Source: PRS1 sp965250265
GTDB lineage: Bacteria; Bacteroidota; Bacteroidia; Flavobacteriales; Flavobacteriaceae
Reading direction: 5' to 3'
Assembly (NCBI GenBank): GCA_965250265.1
Contig: CBDFNO010000011.1
Span: 62,001 to 126,000, forward strand
DNA: 64,000 nucleotides
Positions 53,573 to 62,533 of this stretch are shown in pieces. A model generated the notes under the pieces. The model saw only the letters and a program-made list of their open reading frames with translations, searched no databases and was not told where the DNA came from. Position 1 is the first letter of the stretch, and every line of letters begins with the position of its first letter. A program made the translations under genes and the position numbers.

Positions 53573-54874
53573 ATGCAAAAAGAAATCATATATAAAACAG
53601 TGAGATTCTTTATTTCTTCAATGATTCTAATACTTTTAATTGGATATCACCATAATATTCATGCTACTATTTTACTACAAGAAAATGTTCAACAAGACAT
53701 ACAATCATATACTGAATTTAAAGGTATTGTTATAGATAGCAATACCAAAGACCCTTTAATTTTTGCAGATATAACCGTAAATACCACAAATATTAGAACG
53801 GTTACCAATAAAGAAGGTGCGTTTTTACTCAAGATCCCTAACAACTTATTAGACAAAATGGTTACAGTCTCTTATTTAGGATATTACTCACAAGAAATAT
53901 CGCTTCAGAATTTAAACAACAAAATCGCACTTGATATCTCAATTACTGAATTGAACCAAGTAAAAATTAATGTTCCAAAAAATGCCGAAGCTCTGGTTAG
54001 AGCTGCTTTAGATACAAAAGGTCAAAACTATTATAATGAATCAACCATAATGACTGCTTTTTATAGAGAAACCATTAAAAAGCGTAATCAAAATGCATCT
54101 TTATCTGAAGCAGTTGTAAAAATATATAAGCGACCTTATAGTTCCGTAAAAAAAGATGAAATTGGGCTTATTAAATCACGTAAGAACACCAACTATTCTA
54201 AACTGGACACTCTGGCATTAAAACTTCAAGGTGGTCCTTTTAGCACATTATATACAGATATAGTAAAATATCCTGAATATATATTTACTGAAGATTCCTT
54301 CCAATATTATAATTTCAGCTTCGATCCTTCTACACAAATCAATGACCGCCAAGTATATGTTGTAAAATTTAAACAACATTCTAACGTAATATCGTCGCTA
54401 TATTATGGAAAATTATTTATAGATGCTGAAACTTTTGCACTTACTAGTGCTGTATATAGTCTCAATATTGAAAATAAAAATCAGGTAATGGCATTGTTTC
54501 TTCGCAGTAAACCAAAAAAAGTAAGAGTCACACCTATTGAAGCCATTTATAGAGTAGATTATAAAACAAAAAATGGTAAATCGTATTACGCTTATAGTAA
54601 TATACAATTAGCCTTTAGAGTTAAGTGGAAGAAAAAACTTTTTAGCAGTGTCTATTCTTTAAATATTGAAATGGCGATTACAGACTGGGAGAAAAATATC
54701 ACTGGAAAAATAAAACCTAAAAGTATTTTAAAACCATCAGTTATATTAGCTGATGAAGCTTCTGGATTTTCAGATCCTGAATTTTGGGGAAAATATAACA
54801 TCATTGAACCTGAAAAATCTATTGAGTCTGCGATAAAAAAAATAAGTAAGCAGTTAAAACGTACAAGAACCTAA
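53573..54874 (+). CDS. Carboxypeptidase-like regulatory-domain protein
   Basis: The 433-residue envelope protein has an N-terminal hydrophobic signal (FFISSMILILLIGYHHNIHA) and a CarboxypepD_reg beta-sandwich (about 48-135, FKGIVIDSNTKDPLIFADI). A longer region typical of Bacteroidota follows (ALVRAALDTKGQNYYNES onward). In TonB-linked systems such domains are plug partners, but this protein lacks a beta-barrel. Its function is unknown. It starts 269 bases after the HEPN-motif gene and 66 bases before the 4-TM gene. Confidence 0.8.
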   Translation: MQKEIIYKTVRFFISSMILILLIGYHHNIHATILLQENVQQDIQSYTEFKGIVIDSNTKDPLIFADITVNTTNIRTVTNKEGAFLLKIPNNLLDKMVTVSYLGYYSQEISLQNLNNKIALDISITELNQVKINVPKNAEALVRAALDTKGQNYYNESTIMTAFYRETIKKRNQNASLSEAVVKIYKRPYSSVKKDEIGLIKSRKNTNYSKLDTLALKLQGGPFSTLYTDIVKYPEYIFTEDSFQYYNFSFDPSTQINDRQVYVVKFKQHSNVISSLYYGKLFIDAETFALTSAVYSLNIENKNQVMALFLRSKPKKVRVTPIEAIYRVDYKTKNGKSYYAYSNIQLAFRVKWKKKLFSSVYSLNIEMAITDWEKNITGKIKPKSILKPSVILADEASGFSDPEFWGKYNIIEPEKSIESAIKKISKQLKRTRT

Positions 54875-54940
54875 TTTATTGATATACAACATTAAAATTA
54901 AACATCTATACTTAAAATCAATTCGATTTAATAAACACTT

Positions 54941-55498
54941 ATGGATAAAGATAGAATATATCAGGAAGGCTCCGAAGCCTGTAGAAATTATAGCCAATTA
55001 ACCATGAGAGTCCGAACTTTGGCACTTCAAGTTCTTGGTGTTATGGTTGTTGGAGCTGGTGCCATTTTTAGTACTAAAGAAGGTTTATGCCATATATTTA
55101 AGATTTTATTTTCTAGTGGCATTATCATGGTCATTTTAGCAATTTCATTTTGGTATGTAGATTGGCACTATCAGTCTGCTTTTACCTCTATTCGGAATTG
55201 TTTAGCTAGATTAGAACATGAAAATGGAATGGATGGTCCATGGAAATATCATTTACAAGTGCGTGGAGGATTTAATGATCACCTGGCATCTTACCTACCC
55301 TTTTTATTTCTTATATTGTTAGGATTCCTTGGAATCTATCTTGGAATGAGCGATACCATGTCAGATTGGAATATTATCCCTGTATTGCTAGCTGGCTTAT
55401 CTGTTATTATTTTCCTTTATAATTGCCGTAAGGCTTATAGAAATGATTATAAAAACAAAAATAAATATTTAGTTGATGAACCACCAGATAATCAATAA
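54941..55498 (+). CDS. Four-helix membrane protein of unknown function
   Basis: The 185-residue protein has no signal peptide and about four membrane helices (residues 28-46, 54-72, 118-136 and 146-163) with a conserved-looking cytoplasmic loop (LARLEHENGMDGPWKYHLQVRG, split here by position 85-106). I do not recognise the family. It ends 6 bases before the lactate/malate dehydrogenase-like gene, so the two are co-transcribed and probably work together. Confidence 0.65.
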   Translation: MDKDRIYQEGSEACRNYSQLTMRVRTLALQVLGVMVVGAGAIFSTKEGLCHIFKILFSSGIIMVILAISFWYVDWHYQSAFTSIRNCLARLEHENGMDGPWKYHLQVRGGFNDHLASYLPFLFLILLGFLGIYLGMSDTMSDWNIIPVLLAGLSVIIFLYNCRKAYRNDYKNKNKYLVDEPPDNQ

Positions 55499-55504
55499 AA
55501 AAAT

Positions 55505-56446
55505 ATGAAAGTCGGAATAATTGGAGCAGGTTTTGTTGGTACAGCATGTGCAAAGGCCATGCTTTTAAGAGGATCTTGTCATGAAATTGTCCTTCTTGAT
55601 ATTGATGAGCGCCGCGCCCAAGGTGTTAGTATAGACTTATCCCATGGAGAAGTACTTTGTTCTCCAACTCGGATTTCTTCTGGCAATTACGATAACCTTA
55701 AAGATTCCAGTGTCATTGTTATAACTGCCGGAATTAATGAACAAGCAGGAGAGGCTATTGATCGAAATGATAATCTTGGAAGGCTTCGCCTCCTACCTGA
55801 TAATGCTTTGATTTACAAAGAGATTATTCCAAACATTGTACGAGTTGTACCTAATGCACCAATATTAGTAGTAACTGATCCTCCTGATCCGTTGGCAGAT
55901 GTTGCCCGTGAAATCACTGCATCAAATCAGATAATTAGTGCTGGTACATTCCTTGATACTCTCCGATTTAAAATTCAGATAGCAAAGCGGCTAAATTGCC
56001 ATCCATCTTCTGTTGATGCAATGGTCATTGGAGAACACGGAACCTCTCAGGTGTACGTTTGGTCTTCTGCAAGAGTTGGCGGTGAATTGGTTCTGGATTT
56101 AGTTACTCAAAATGGTTGGGATATATCTCAATTTATGTTGGAAATTGAAAAATCTGTAAAATATGCAAATATTGAAATCATTGAAGGAACAGGAGCAAGT
56201 CAACATGGAATTGGAATTGTTGTTTCAAGAATTATTGAGGCAATTCTTCGTGACGAAGGATTAGTAATACCAATTGGAATTTACAACCCTGATTATTCAG
56301 TAACATTATCTCTGCCCTCAGTAATAGATAAAAATGGCGTTTCAAAAATCATTAAACCAACCCTTTCAGATGAAGAGAATATTGCTCTTAAAAAAAGTGC
56401 TTCCTCAATAATTAATGCTTTAACTGCTCTCAAGAAGACAAAATAA
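55505..56446 (+). CDS. Atypical lactate/malate dehydrogenase-family protein
   Basis: The 313-residue protein has the NAD-binding GAGFVGTA (residues 7-14) with D32/D34, the substrate-arginine region SAGTFLDTLRFK (D151, R154) and the catalytic histidine H178 in IGEHGTS. Two conserved positions differ. The mobile loop reads AGINEQAGEAIDR, so the usual GE-T-R arginine is missing or shifted. The T-N-P motif is TDPPDP, with D125 for Asn. The reaction may therefore differ from ordinary lactate or malate oxidation. It overlaps the convergent rimO gene by 17 bases. Confidence 0.85.
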   Translation: MKVGIIGAGFVGTACAKAMLLRGSCHEIVLLDIDERRAQGVSIDLSHGEVLCSPTRISSGNYDNLKDSSVIVITAGINEQAGEAIDRNDNLGRLRLLPDNALIYKEIIPNIVRVVPNAPILVVTDPPDPLADVAREITASNQIISAGTFLDTLRFKIQIAKRLNCHPSSVDAMVIGEHGTSQVYVWSSARVGGELVLDLVTQNGWDISQFMLEIEKSVKYANIEIIEGTGASQHGIGIVVSRIIEAILRDEGLVIPIGIYNPDYSVTLSLPSVIDKNGVSKIIKPTLSDEENIALKKSASSIINALTALKKTK

Positions 56447-57740
56447 CTTCTCCATAAAGGTCAAAGTCAGCAGCTTCTGTAATTTTTACAGTAGTAAATT
56501 CTCCTGTTTTTAAATAGGTTTTTGTTGCATCTATGTGTACTTCGTTATCAACATCTGGTGAATCAAATTCGGTACGACCCACAAAATAATCGCCTTCTTT
56601 TCTATCGATTACCACTTTAAACTCCTTACCTACTTTTTGTTGATTGAGTTCCCAGGAGATTTGAGATTGTAATTCCATAATGATATTTGCACGCTCTTGC
56701 TTTACATCTTCTGGAACATCATCTACAAGATTGAATGCATGTGTATTTTCTTCATGTGAGTATGTAAAACATCCTAATCGCTCAAAACGCATATCTGAAA
56801 CCCAGTTTTTAAGCTCTTGAAAATCTTTTTCGGTTTCTCCAGGATATCCAACAATAAGTGTTGTCCTTATTGTCATTTCTGGAACAGCTTCACGGAAATT
56901 CCTTAAAAGTTTTGTAGTTTTTTCTTTTGTAGTACCGCGTCGCATACTTTTTAAAATAGTATCTGAAATATGTTGTAACGGAATATCGATATAATTACAA
57001 ACCTTTGGTTCTTTTTTCATTACTTCTAATACATCTATAGGAAATCCTGTAGGGAACGCATAATGCAGACGAATCCATTCAATGCCTTCAACTTTTACAA
57101 GTGTTTGAAGTAATTCTGCTAGATTTCGTTTTTTATAAATATCCAGTCCATAATAGGTCAAATCTTGAGCAATTAAAATTAATTCTTTAACGCCATTGGC
57201 TGCCAGTTTTTCTGCTTCAATTACAATGTCTTCAATTGGTGTAGAACGATGTTTTCCACGCATAATGGGAATAGCACAAAAACTACATGGTCTATCACAG
57301 CCTTCTGCAATTTTTAAATAGGCATAATTTTTTGGTGTTGTAGTTAAACGCTCACCAATAAGTTCGTGTTTATAATCGGCTCCTAAAACCTTAAGTAAGC
57401 CTGGGAGTTCTGTGGTACCAAAATATTGATCTACATTTGGAATCTCTTTTTGTAAATCTGGTTTATAACGCTCGCTCAAACACCCTGTAACAAACACTTT
57501 ATCTACCTCTCCTTCTTCCTTTTTTTGTACGTATTCCAATATGGTATTTACACTTTCTTCCTTGGCATTATTAATAAATCCGCAAGTATTGATCACTACA
57601 ATATTACCTTCTTCTTCATGTACAACTTCTTTACCATTAGCTTTTAGTTGCCCCATTAACACCTCGCTATCGTACACATTTTTAGAGCACCCTAAAGTGA
57701 CGACATTGATCTTATTTTTTTTGAGTGATTTAGTTCTCAT
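56430..57740 (-). CDS. rimO: Ribosomal protein S12 methylthiotransferase
   Basis: The 436-residue radical-SAM enzyme adds a methylthio group to an aspartate of ribosomal protein S12. The N-terminal UPF0004 domain has its three Cys (VTLGCSKN, INTCGF and VTGCLS), the radical-SAM domain has CDRPCSFC, and the C-terminal TRAM domain is present. It is the last gene of the rpmB-rpmG-DUF4295-ftsY-rimO cluster, 11 bases after ftsY. Its 3' end overlaps the accessory dehydrogenase on the other strand. Confidence 0.95.
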   Translation of the reverse strand: MRTKSLKKNKINVVTLGCSKNVYDSEVLMGQLKANGKEVVHEEEGNIVVINTCGFINNAKEESVNTILEYVQKKEEGEVDKVFVTGCLSERYKPDLQKEIPNVDQYFGTTELPGLLKVLGADYKHELIGERLTTTPKNYAYLKIAEGCDRPCSFCAIPIMRGKHRSTPIEDIVIEAEKLAANGVKELILIAQDLTYYGLDIYKKRNLAELLQTLVKVEGIEWIRLHYAFPTGFPIDVLEVMKKEPKVCNYIDIPLQHISDTILKSMRRGTTKEKTTKLLRNFREAVPEMTIRTTLIVGYPGETEKDFQELKNWVSDMRFERLGCFTYSHEENTHAFNLVDDVPEDVKQERANIIMELQSQISWELNQQKVGKEFKVVIDRKEGDYFVGRTEFDSPDVDNEVHIDATKTYLKTGEFTTVKITEAADFDLYGEVILSS

Positions 57741-57751
57741 CTACCTTGTCC

Positions 57752-58705
57752 TTAATTAAAAAATGAATCTACAAATTCATATTTATTAAAGACTTGAAGA
57801 TCGTCAACGCCTTCTCCTACTCCAATATATTTTACTGGAATTTGAAATTCGTCACTTATTCCTATAACAACTCCTCCTTTTGCTGTTCCATCGAGTTTTG
57901 TAACTGCAAGTGATGTAACTTCAGTAGCTACTGTAAATTGTTTGGCTTGTTCAAAAGCATTTTGTCCTGTGGAACCATCCAACACTAAAAGTACATCGTG
58001 AGGTGCATCATTTACAACTTTCTGCATTACATGTTTTATTTTTGTAAGCTCGTTCATTAAGTTGACTTTATTATGTAGTCTCCCTGCTGTATCAATTATA
58101 ACGACATCAGCATTTTGAGTTACAGCGCTTTGCAAAGTGTCAAAAGCCACTGAAGCCGGATCGCTACCCATTTCTTGTTTTATTATTGGCACATCAACGC
58201 GATCTGCCCAAACTTGCAACTGTTCAATAGCAGCAGCACGAAATGTATCAGCGGCTCCAAGTACAACATTTAAACCTTGCTTTTTAAATTGATGAGCCAA
58301 CTTTCCTATAGTTGTTGTTTTACCAACACCATTAACCCCAACCACCATAATTACATGTGGTTTTATACCTTCTGGAGTTGTAAATTCTGTAGCTTCTCCC
58401 GAATTGGTTTCGGACAATAATGCAGCGATTTCTTCCCGAAGAATTGTATTAAGCTCGTCGGTTCCTAAATACTTATCTTTTGCAACGCGAGCTTCGATAC
58501 GTTCAATCACTTTAAGCGTTGTGTTTACGCCAACATCACTCGTTACTAAAACTTCTTCAAGATTGTCAAGAACTTCTTCATCAACTTTAGATTTACCGGC
58601 AACAGCTTTGCTTAACTTATTTAAAAAGCTGGTCTTTGATTTTTCTAAACCTTTATCAAGCGTTTCTTTTTTTTCTGAAGAAAATATTTTTTTAAAAAAA
58701 CTCAT
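57752..58705 (-). CDS. ftsY: Signal recognition particle receptor
   Basis: The 317-residue GTPase has the SRP NG domain: an N-domain helix bundle (residues 20-100), the P-loop GVNGVGKTTTIGKLA, DTAGRLHNKVNLM, and TKLDGTAKGG for guanine binding. It receives the SRP-ribosome complex at the membrane. The long acidic N-terminal A domain of E. coli FtsY is absent, which is usual in Bacteroidota. Confidence 0.95.
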   Translation of the reverse strand: MSFFKKIFSSEKKETLDKGLEKSKTSFLNKLSKAVAGKSKVDEEVLDNLEEVLVTSDVGVNTTLKVIERIEARVAKDKYLGTDELNTILREEIAALLSETNSGEATEFTTPEGIKPHVIMVVGVNGVGKTTTIGKLAHQFKKQGLNVVLGAADTFRAAAIEQLQVWADRVDVPIIKQEMGSDPASVAFDTLQSAVTQNADVVIIDTAGRLHNKVNLMNELTKIKHVMQKVVNDAPHDVLLVLDGSTGQNAFEQAKQFTVATEVTSLAVTKLDGTAKGGVVIGISDEFQIPVKYIGVGEGVDDLQVFNKYEFVDSFFN

Positions 58706-58801
58706 TCTTTTTATTTATTTGCACAAATTGATAAAACAATAGTCTTGCCTTTTTGTGATTTCGGAAATATTGGCATAAAAAAGAAATGCTAATATAAAAC
58801 A

Positions 58802-58829
58802 AAAGCAGCTTTCAAAAGAAAGCTGCTTT
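58802..58829 (-). terminator. Terminator of the rpmB-rpmG-DUF4295 genes
   Basis: A perfect 12-bp stem (AAAGCAGCTTTC at 58802-58813, GAAAGCTGCTTT at 58818-58829) with an AAAA loop lies 24 bases after the DUF4295 stop and is followed on the minus strand by TTTTGTTTT. It separates the ribosomal genes from ftsY. Confidence 0.85.
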
Positions 58830-58852
58830 AAATATATCATAAACTTTAAATA

Positions 58853-59005
58853 CTATTTCTTATTCAAGAAATCGTTAACACTCTCTGGTGTCATAATCGA
58901 TTCTACAAACATATAAGCTCCAGTTTTTGGAGACTTAACCATTTTTATAGCTTTTGTTAATCTTTTAGATCCTGATTGTAATGTCGCTACTGCTTTCTTT
59001 GCCAT
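58853..59005 (-). CDS. DUF4295 small basic protein
   Basis: An ATG at 59005 opens a 50-residue product beginning MAKKAVATLQSGSKRLTKAI and ending VNDFLNKK. Its small size, high lysine content and place between rpmG and ftsY match DUF4295, a Bacteroidota family that may bind the ribosome. It starts 16 bases after the rpmG stop. Confidence 0.88.
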   Translation of the reverse strand: MAKKAVATLQSGSKRLTKAIKMVKSPKTGAYMFVESIMTPESVNDFLNKK

Positions 59006-59021
59006 AACTCAATAATTTGTA

Positions 59022-59204
59022 TTATTTGATTTCTTTATGAACTGTCATACGCTTTAAGATTGGGTTAAATTTTTTAACCTCTAATCTATCTGGAGTATTT
59101 TTCTTATTTTTAGTAGTAATATATCTAGAAGTACCAGGTTTCCCTGACTTTTTGTGCTCTGTACACTCTAATATTACTTGAACTCTATTTCCCTTTTTTG
59201 CCAT
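59022..59204 (-). CDS. rpmG: 50S ribosomal protein L33
   Basis: The 60-residue protein matches L33 (MAKKGNRVQVILECTEHK, RYITTKNKKNTPDRLEVKKF). It has one cysteine only and so is the zinc-independent type. It lies between rpmB and DUF4295. Confidence 0.96.
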   Translation of the reverse strand: MAKKGNRVQVILECTEHKKSGKPGTSRYITTKNKKNTPDRLEVKKFNPILKRMTVHKEIK

Positions 59205-59226
59205 GTTCTTTAATTATATGTGGCTA

Positions 59227-59463
59227 TTATTTTAAAAATCCTTTGGTTCTAGCTTCATTTATTGCTGCAGAAATACCTATTCTGTTTATTGTTTTTAATG
59301 CTGAAGCAGAAACTTTTAAAGTTATCCATTTATCTTCTTCAGGAATATAAAAACGTTTTTTTAATAAATTTACGTTAAATCTACGCTTGGATCTGTTTAA
59401 GGCATGCGATACGTTGTTTCCAACCATTGCTTTTTTTCCAGTAAGTTCACAAACTCTTGACAT
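59227..59463 (-). CDS. rpmB: 50S ribosomal protein L28
   Basis: The 78-residue protein matches L28 (MSRVCELTGKKAMVGNNVSH, KRRFNVNL and ISAAINEARTKGFL). It heads the ribosomal cluster, 22 bases upstream of rpmG and 86 bases downstream of cinA. Confidence 0.96.
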   Translation of the reverse strand: MSRVCELTGKKAMVGNNVSHALNRSKRRFNVNLLKKRFYIPEEDKWITLKVSASALKTINRIGISAAINEARTKGFLK

Positions 59464-59549
59464 TATTTCTGACTTTAAATTCTGTTATTTTTAAACGAGG
59501 TGCAAATTTACGAATTCTTTAGTAGTTCACAAATTTAATTAATCAATTT

Positions 59550-60794
59550 TTAAGAAATTTCTTTTTGAAACATTTCGAAGGCTTTATTTACAGCTTTATG
59601 AATCACTTTAGTGCGATGATTTCCTAAATGAAACTCTTCAGAATATACTTGTTTTGGGGTAGCTATTGCGATGAAAACTGTACCAACATCTGCATCTGCA
59701 TCTCCTTTAGTTGGACCTGCATTTCCAGTTACTGAAATGGCATAATCGGTTTTAAATAATCTTTGAGCTCCTTTAGCCATGGCTTTGGCAATTTCGGCAC
59801 TAACAACAGAATTTTTATTGATAATTGCTTTAGAAATGTCTAAAACATCTATTTTGGCTTGAGTAGCATAACTAACAATTCCGCCTTTAAAATACCTTGA
59901 AGCACCAGCGTTTGCAGTTATTCTTTCGGCTATCATACCACCTGTACAACTTTCGGCTACTGAAATAGTCTTGTTTAGATTCACTAATTGTTCTCCTATT
60001 TTTAATTCTATTGACGACACTTCATCTTCAAAACCAACAAAAATATCTTGAATTAAAGGGATTACCGATGCTATCTGTTTTCCTACTTCTTTCCTAATCT
60101 TATCTTCATTAACCCCTTTTGCAGAAAGTCGTAGCCTTACTTTTCCAAGATTAGGTAAATAAGCAAGTTTAATATAGTTTGGTAGATTATCTTCCCAAGC
60201 TTCAATTCTAGCAGCTAACATACTTTCACCTAGTCCATAGGTTAAGAGAGTTTTGTGTAAGATGAAAGGCAGATCATATTTTTCTTGCAATCTTGGCAAG
60301 ACTTCATTTTGAATTAAGGCTTTCATTTCAAAAGGAACGCCTGGTAATGAAATAAAGGTTTTGTTTTGATGTTCAATCCACATACCTGGAGCTGATCCAA
60401 ACCTATTCATTAAAGCTTTGGCTTTTGAAGGGATAAGTGCTTGATCTTTGTTTACTTGTGCTAAGGGTTGTTTAATATACTTTTTCCATAGCGCCTCAAT
60501 ATTTTTTAAAACAGCTTCGTCTTGTACTAACGTGTCCTTAAAATATTCGACTATTGTAAGTTTGGTAATATCGTCTTTTGTAGGTCCTAATCCACCCGTA
60601 ATGATGATGATATCTACGTTTTCCTGAGCTTCTTTAAGGGATTTTAAAATATGTTTTTTATCATCTTGAACCGAAGTAATTTGATAAACAGAAATACCTA
60701 TTTTATTAAGTGCTTTAGAAATAAAAGCTGAATTTGTATCTACTACTTGGCCAATGAGAATCTCATCGCCAATTGTAATTATTTCTGCTTGCAT
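59550..60794 (-). CDS. cinA: CinA-family nicotinamide-nucleotide amidohydrolase
   Basis: The 414-residue protein has an N-terminal molybdopterin-binding-like (MoCF) domain (residues 1-170, GGLGPTKDDITK) and a C-terminal PncC-like deamidase domain (about 255-414, SVAESCTGGMIAERIT and VTGNAGPTKGDAD). It recycles NMN or ADP-ribose in pyridine-nucleotide turnover. Its ATG shares one base with the stop of the Hpt gene (TAATG). Confidence 0.93.
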   Translation of the reverse strand: MQAEIITIGDEILIGQVVDTNSAFISKALNKIGISVYQITSVQDDKKHILKSLKEAQENVDIIIITGGLGPTKDDITKLTIVEYFKDTLVQDEAVLKNIEALWKKYIKQPLAQVNKDQALIPSKAKALMNRFGSAPGMWIEHQNKTFISLPGVPFEMKALIQNEVLPRLQEKYDLPFILHKTLLTYGLGESMLAARIEAWEDNLPNYIKLAYLPNLGKVRLRLSAKGVNEDKIRKEVGKQIASVIPLIQDIFVGFEDEVSSIELKIGEQLVNLNKTISVAESCTGGMIAERITANAGASRYFKGGIVSYATQAKIDVLDISKAIINKNSVVSAEIAKAMAKGAQRLFKTDYAISVTGNAGPTKGDADADVGTVFIAIATPKQVYSEEFHLGNHRTKVIHKAVNKAFEMFQKEIS

Positions 60795-61135
60795 TATAGG
60801 TTAAAATCTGCCTTAATTTCTTCAACTGTATTTTCAACAGCTTTTAAAACAATGGCTAGTTCATTAGAAACATCTTTACTTTTTTGTTCGAATTTTCCCC
60901 AATCTTGTACTTTAATTAATTCATCAAAAACGCCTAATTCGAAAAGATCTATTGTAGGCTTCATCTTGTGGGCAGATTGATAAGCAGCTAAATAATCTTT
61001 GCTATCTACAGCAATTTTTAAAAGCCGTGCGTCAGCAGGTACTTCTTCTAAAAAAGCTTGGGCTAATGCTACCACAAACTCATCATCTCCACTTGCTAAC
61101 TCTCTTACTCTGTGTAGTTTATAATGCTGTTCCAT
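60794..61135 (-). CDS. Histidine phosphotransfer (Hpt) domain protein
   Basis: The 113-residue four-helix protein has the Hpt phospho-acceptor in SAHKMKPTIDLF (H56) and otherwise consists of one Hpt domain. It would relay phosphate between a hybrid kinase and a response regulator encoded elsewhere; none is in this window. It is coupled to cinA by a 1-base overlap and follows the FAA hydrolase by 5 bases. Confidence 0.85.
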   Translation of the reverse strand: MEQHYKLHRVRELASGDDEFVVALAQAFLEEVPADARLLKIAVDSKDYLAAYQSAHKMKPTIDLFELGVFDELIKVQDWGKFEQKSKDVSNELAIVLKAVENTVEEIKADFNL

Positions 61136-61140
61136 TTGTA

Positions 61141-61752
61141 TTATTTTACAGTTATCGAAAATAATTCTTGATTCTCAATATATCCTTTTAATTTATCATT
61201 GGCAACTACCTTGCCAACTCCAGCGGGAGTTCCAGTAAAGATAATATCTCCAATCTTTAAAGTGAAATATTTTGAGATATATTCGATTAACTCATTTATT
61301 TTCCAAAGCATTAGACTTGTGTTTCCTTGCTGAACAATGGCTTCATTTTTATGCAAACTGAAATTAATATCATCCACATTTTTAAAATTATCTTTAGAAA
61401 CCCATTTTCCAATTACAGCACCACCATCAAAAGCTTTGGCTTTTTCCCAAGGTAACCCTTTTGCTTTTAATTGTTTTTGTAAATCGCGAGCAGTAAAGTC
61501 GATACCTAAACTAATTTCACTGTAATATTTATGAGCAAATTTTTTATCAATATGCTTCCCTACTTTATTAATCTTTAGCAAAATTTCAACCTCGTGATGC
61601 ACATCATTTGAAAAATCAGGAATAAAAAAGGGTTGTTTCTTTAGTAAAATTGAAGTGTCAGGTTTTAAAAATACAACAGGATCTGTCGGTTTTTCATTTT
61701 CGAGTTCTTTTATATGCTCAGTATAATTACGTCCAATGCAGATTAGTTTCAT
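61141..61752 (-). CDS. Fumarylacetoacetate hydrolase-family protein
   Basis: The 203-residue length and motifs match the short FAH subfamily: HHEVEILLKI (E54, E56), GIDFTARDLQ (D85) and IIFTGTPAGVGKV. These enzymes are magnesium-dependent acylpyruvate or oxaloacetate hydrolases; the substrate is not defined. Its ATG is one base after the restored stop of the exonuclease, so it is in the same operon. Confidence 0.9.
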   Translation of the reverse strand: MKLICIGRNYTEHIKELENEKPTDPVVFLKPDTSILLKKQPFFIPDFSNDVHHEVEILLKINKVGKHIDKKFAHKYYSEISLGIDFTARDLQKQLKAKGLPWEKAKAFDGGAVIGKWVSKDNFKNVDDINFSLHKNEAIVQQGNTSLMLWKINELIEYISKYFTLKIGDIIFTGTPAGVGKVVANDKLKGYIENQELFSITVK

Positions 61753-61753
61753 T

Positions 61754-61959
61754 TTAATCTAATTTATTATTGAACGCTCTCAATTTAATTGCTGTCAATA
61801 TTTTTTTAGTATAAAGAGGAAAGTCTGCATTAAGTAACCAGCCAAAATAACCTGGCTCTTGTTCCAGTACATCTAACACAGGTTTATTTTTATGTTTCCC
61901 GAAAGAAAAACATTCCTCATTATCTTTATTATAAGTAATGAAACCTGCAAAATCAGCTA
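61754..61959 (-). pseudogene. Frameshifted C-terminus of the exonuclease
   Basis: Starting inside a run of six T on the plus strand (61961-61966), the +1 frame of the minus strand continues the exonuclease with KLADFAGFITYNKDNEECF, FGKHKNKPVLDVLEQEP and DFPLYTKKILTAIKLR, then a stop at 61754-61756. That tail is the normal C-terminus of Bacteroidota 3'-5' exonucleases as I know it. A single A lost from the homopolymer would explain it. Confidence 0.8.
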
Positions 61960-62529
61960 ATTTTTTGCGAGAGCTAAAATCTCTAAAAACTTAGTATCGT
62001 TTTCAAGGGTATCGTATTTTGAAAGTTGTGCTTTTAGCACTTCATAAGTTGCAAAAGTATCTGCTTCAGCACTATGAGCGTTATCAAGATTTTTATCGCA
62101 ATAAAATTTATAGGCAGCTACTAATGTTCTTTGCTCCATTTTATGAAAAATGGTTTGTACATCTACTGATACACGATTTTTCATATCAAAATCCATTTCT
62201 GCACGTAACATCTCTTCAGCTAAAAGTGGAATGTCAAATCGGTTGGAATTAAATCCTCCCAAATCTGAATCCTTAATCATATTATTAACTTCTTTTGCTA
62301 TTTCCCTAAATTTTGGTGCATTAACTACCTTTTCATTTGTAATTCCATGAATGGCGATAACTTCTTTTGGAATTTCCCTTTCTGGATTTACCAACCAAGT
62401 TTTTCGCTCTTCTTTTCCGTCTGGAAACACTTTTAATATTGAAATTTCAACTATTCTGTCTTTTGAAATATTTATTCCCGTAGTTTCGAGATCGAAAAAA
62501 CAAATAGGTTTGGTAAGGTTTAGTTGCAT
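61957..62529 (-). CDS. 3'-5' exonuclease (DnaQ/epsilon-like), frameshifted
   Basis: The visible 190-residue product has the DEDDh motifs: CFFDLETTG (D14, E16), GFNSNRFDIP (with D103 region) and DNAHSAEADTFA (H and D). It degrades single-stranded DNA or proofreads. The frame stops at 61957, but the sequence downstream encodes the rest of the protein in the next frame, giving an expected total of about 259 residues. Either the gene is broken, the slip is programmed, or the base is a sequencing error. The gene starts 4 bases after the E2 stop. Confidence 0.88.
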   Translation of the reverse strand: MQLNLTKPICFFDLETTGINISKDRIVEISILKVFPDGKEERKTWLVNPEREIPKEVIAIHGITNEKVVNAPKFREIAKEVNNMIKDSDLGGFNSNRFDIPLLAEEMLRAEMDFDMKNRVSVDVQTIFHKMEQRTLVAAYKFYCDKNLDNAHSAEADTFATYEVLKAQLSKYDTLENDTKFLEILALAKN

Positions 62530-62533
62530 TAAA

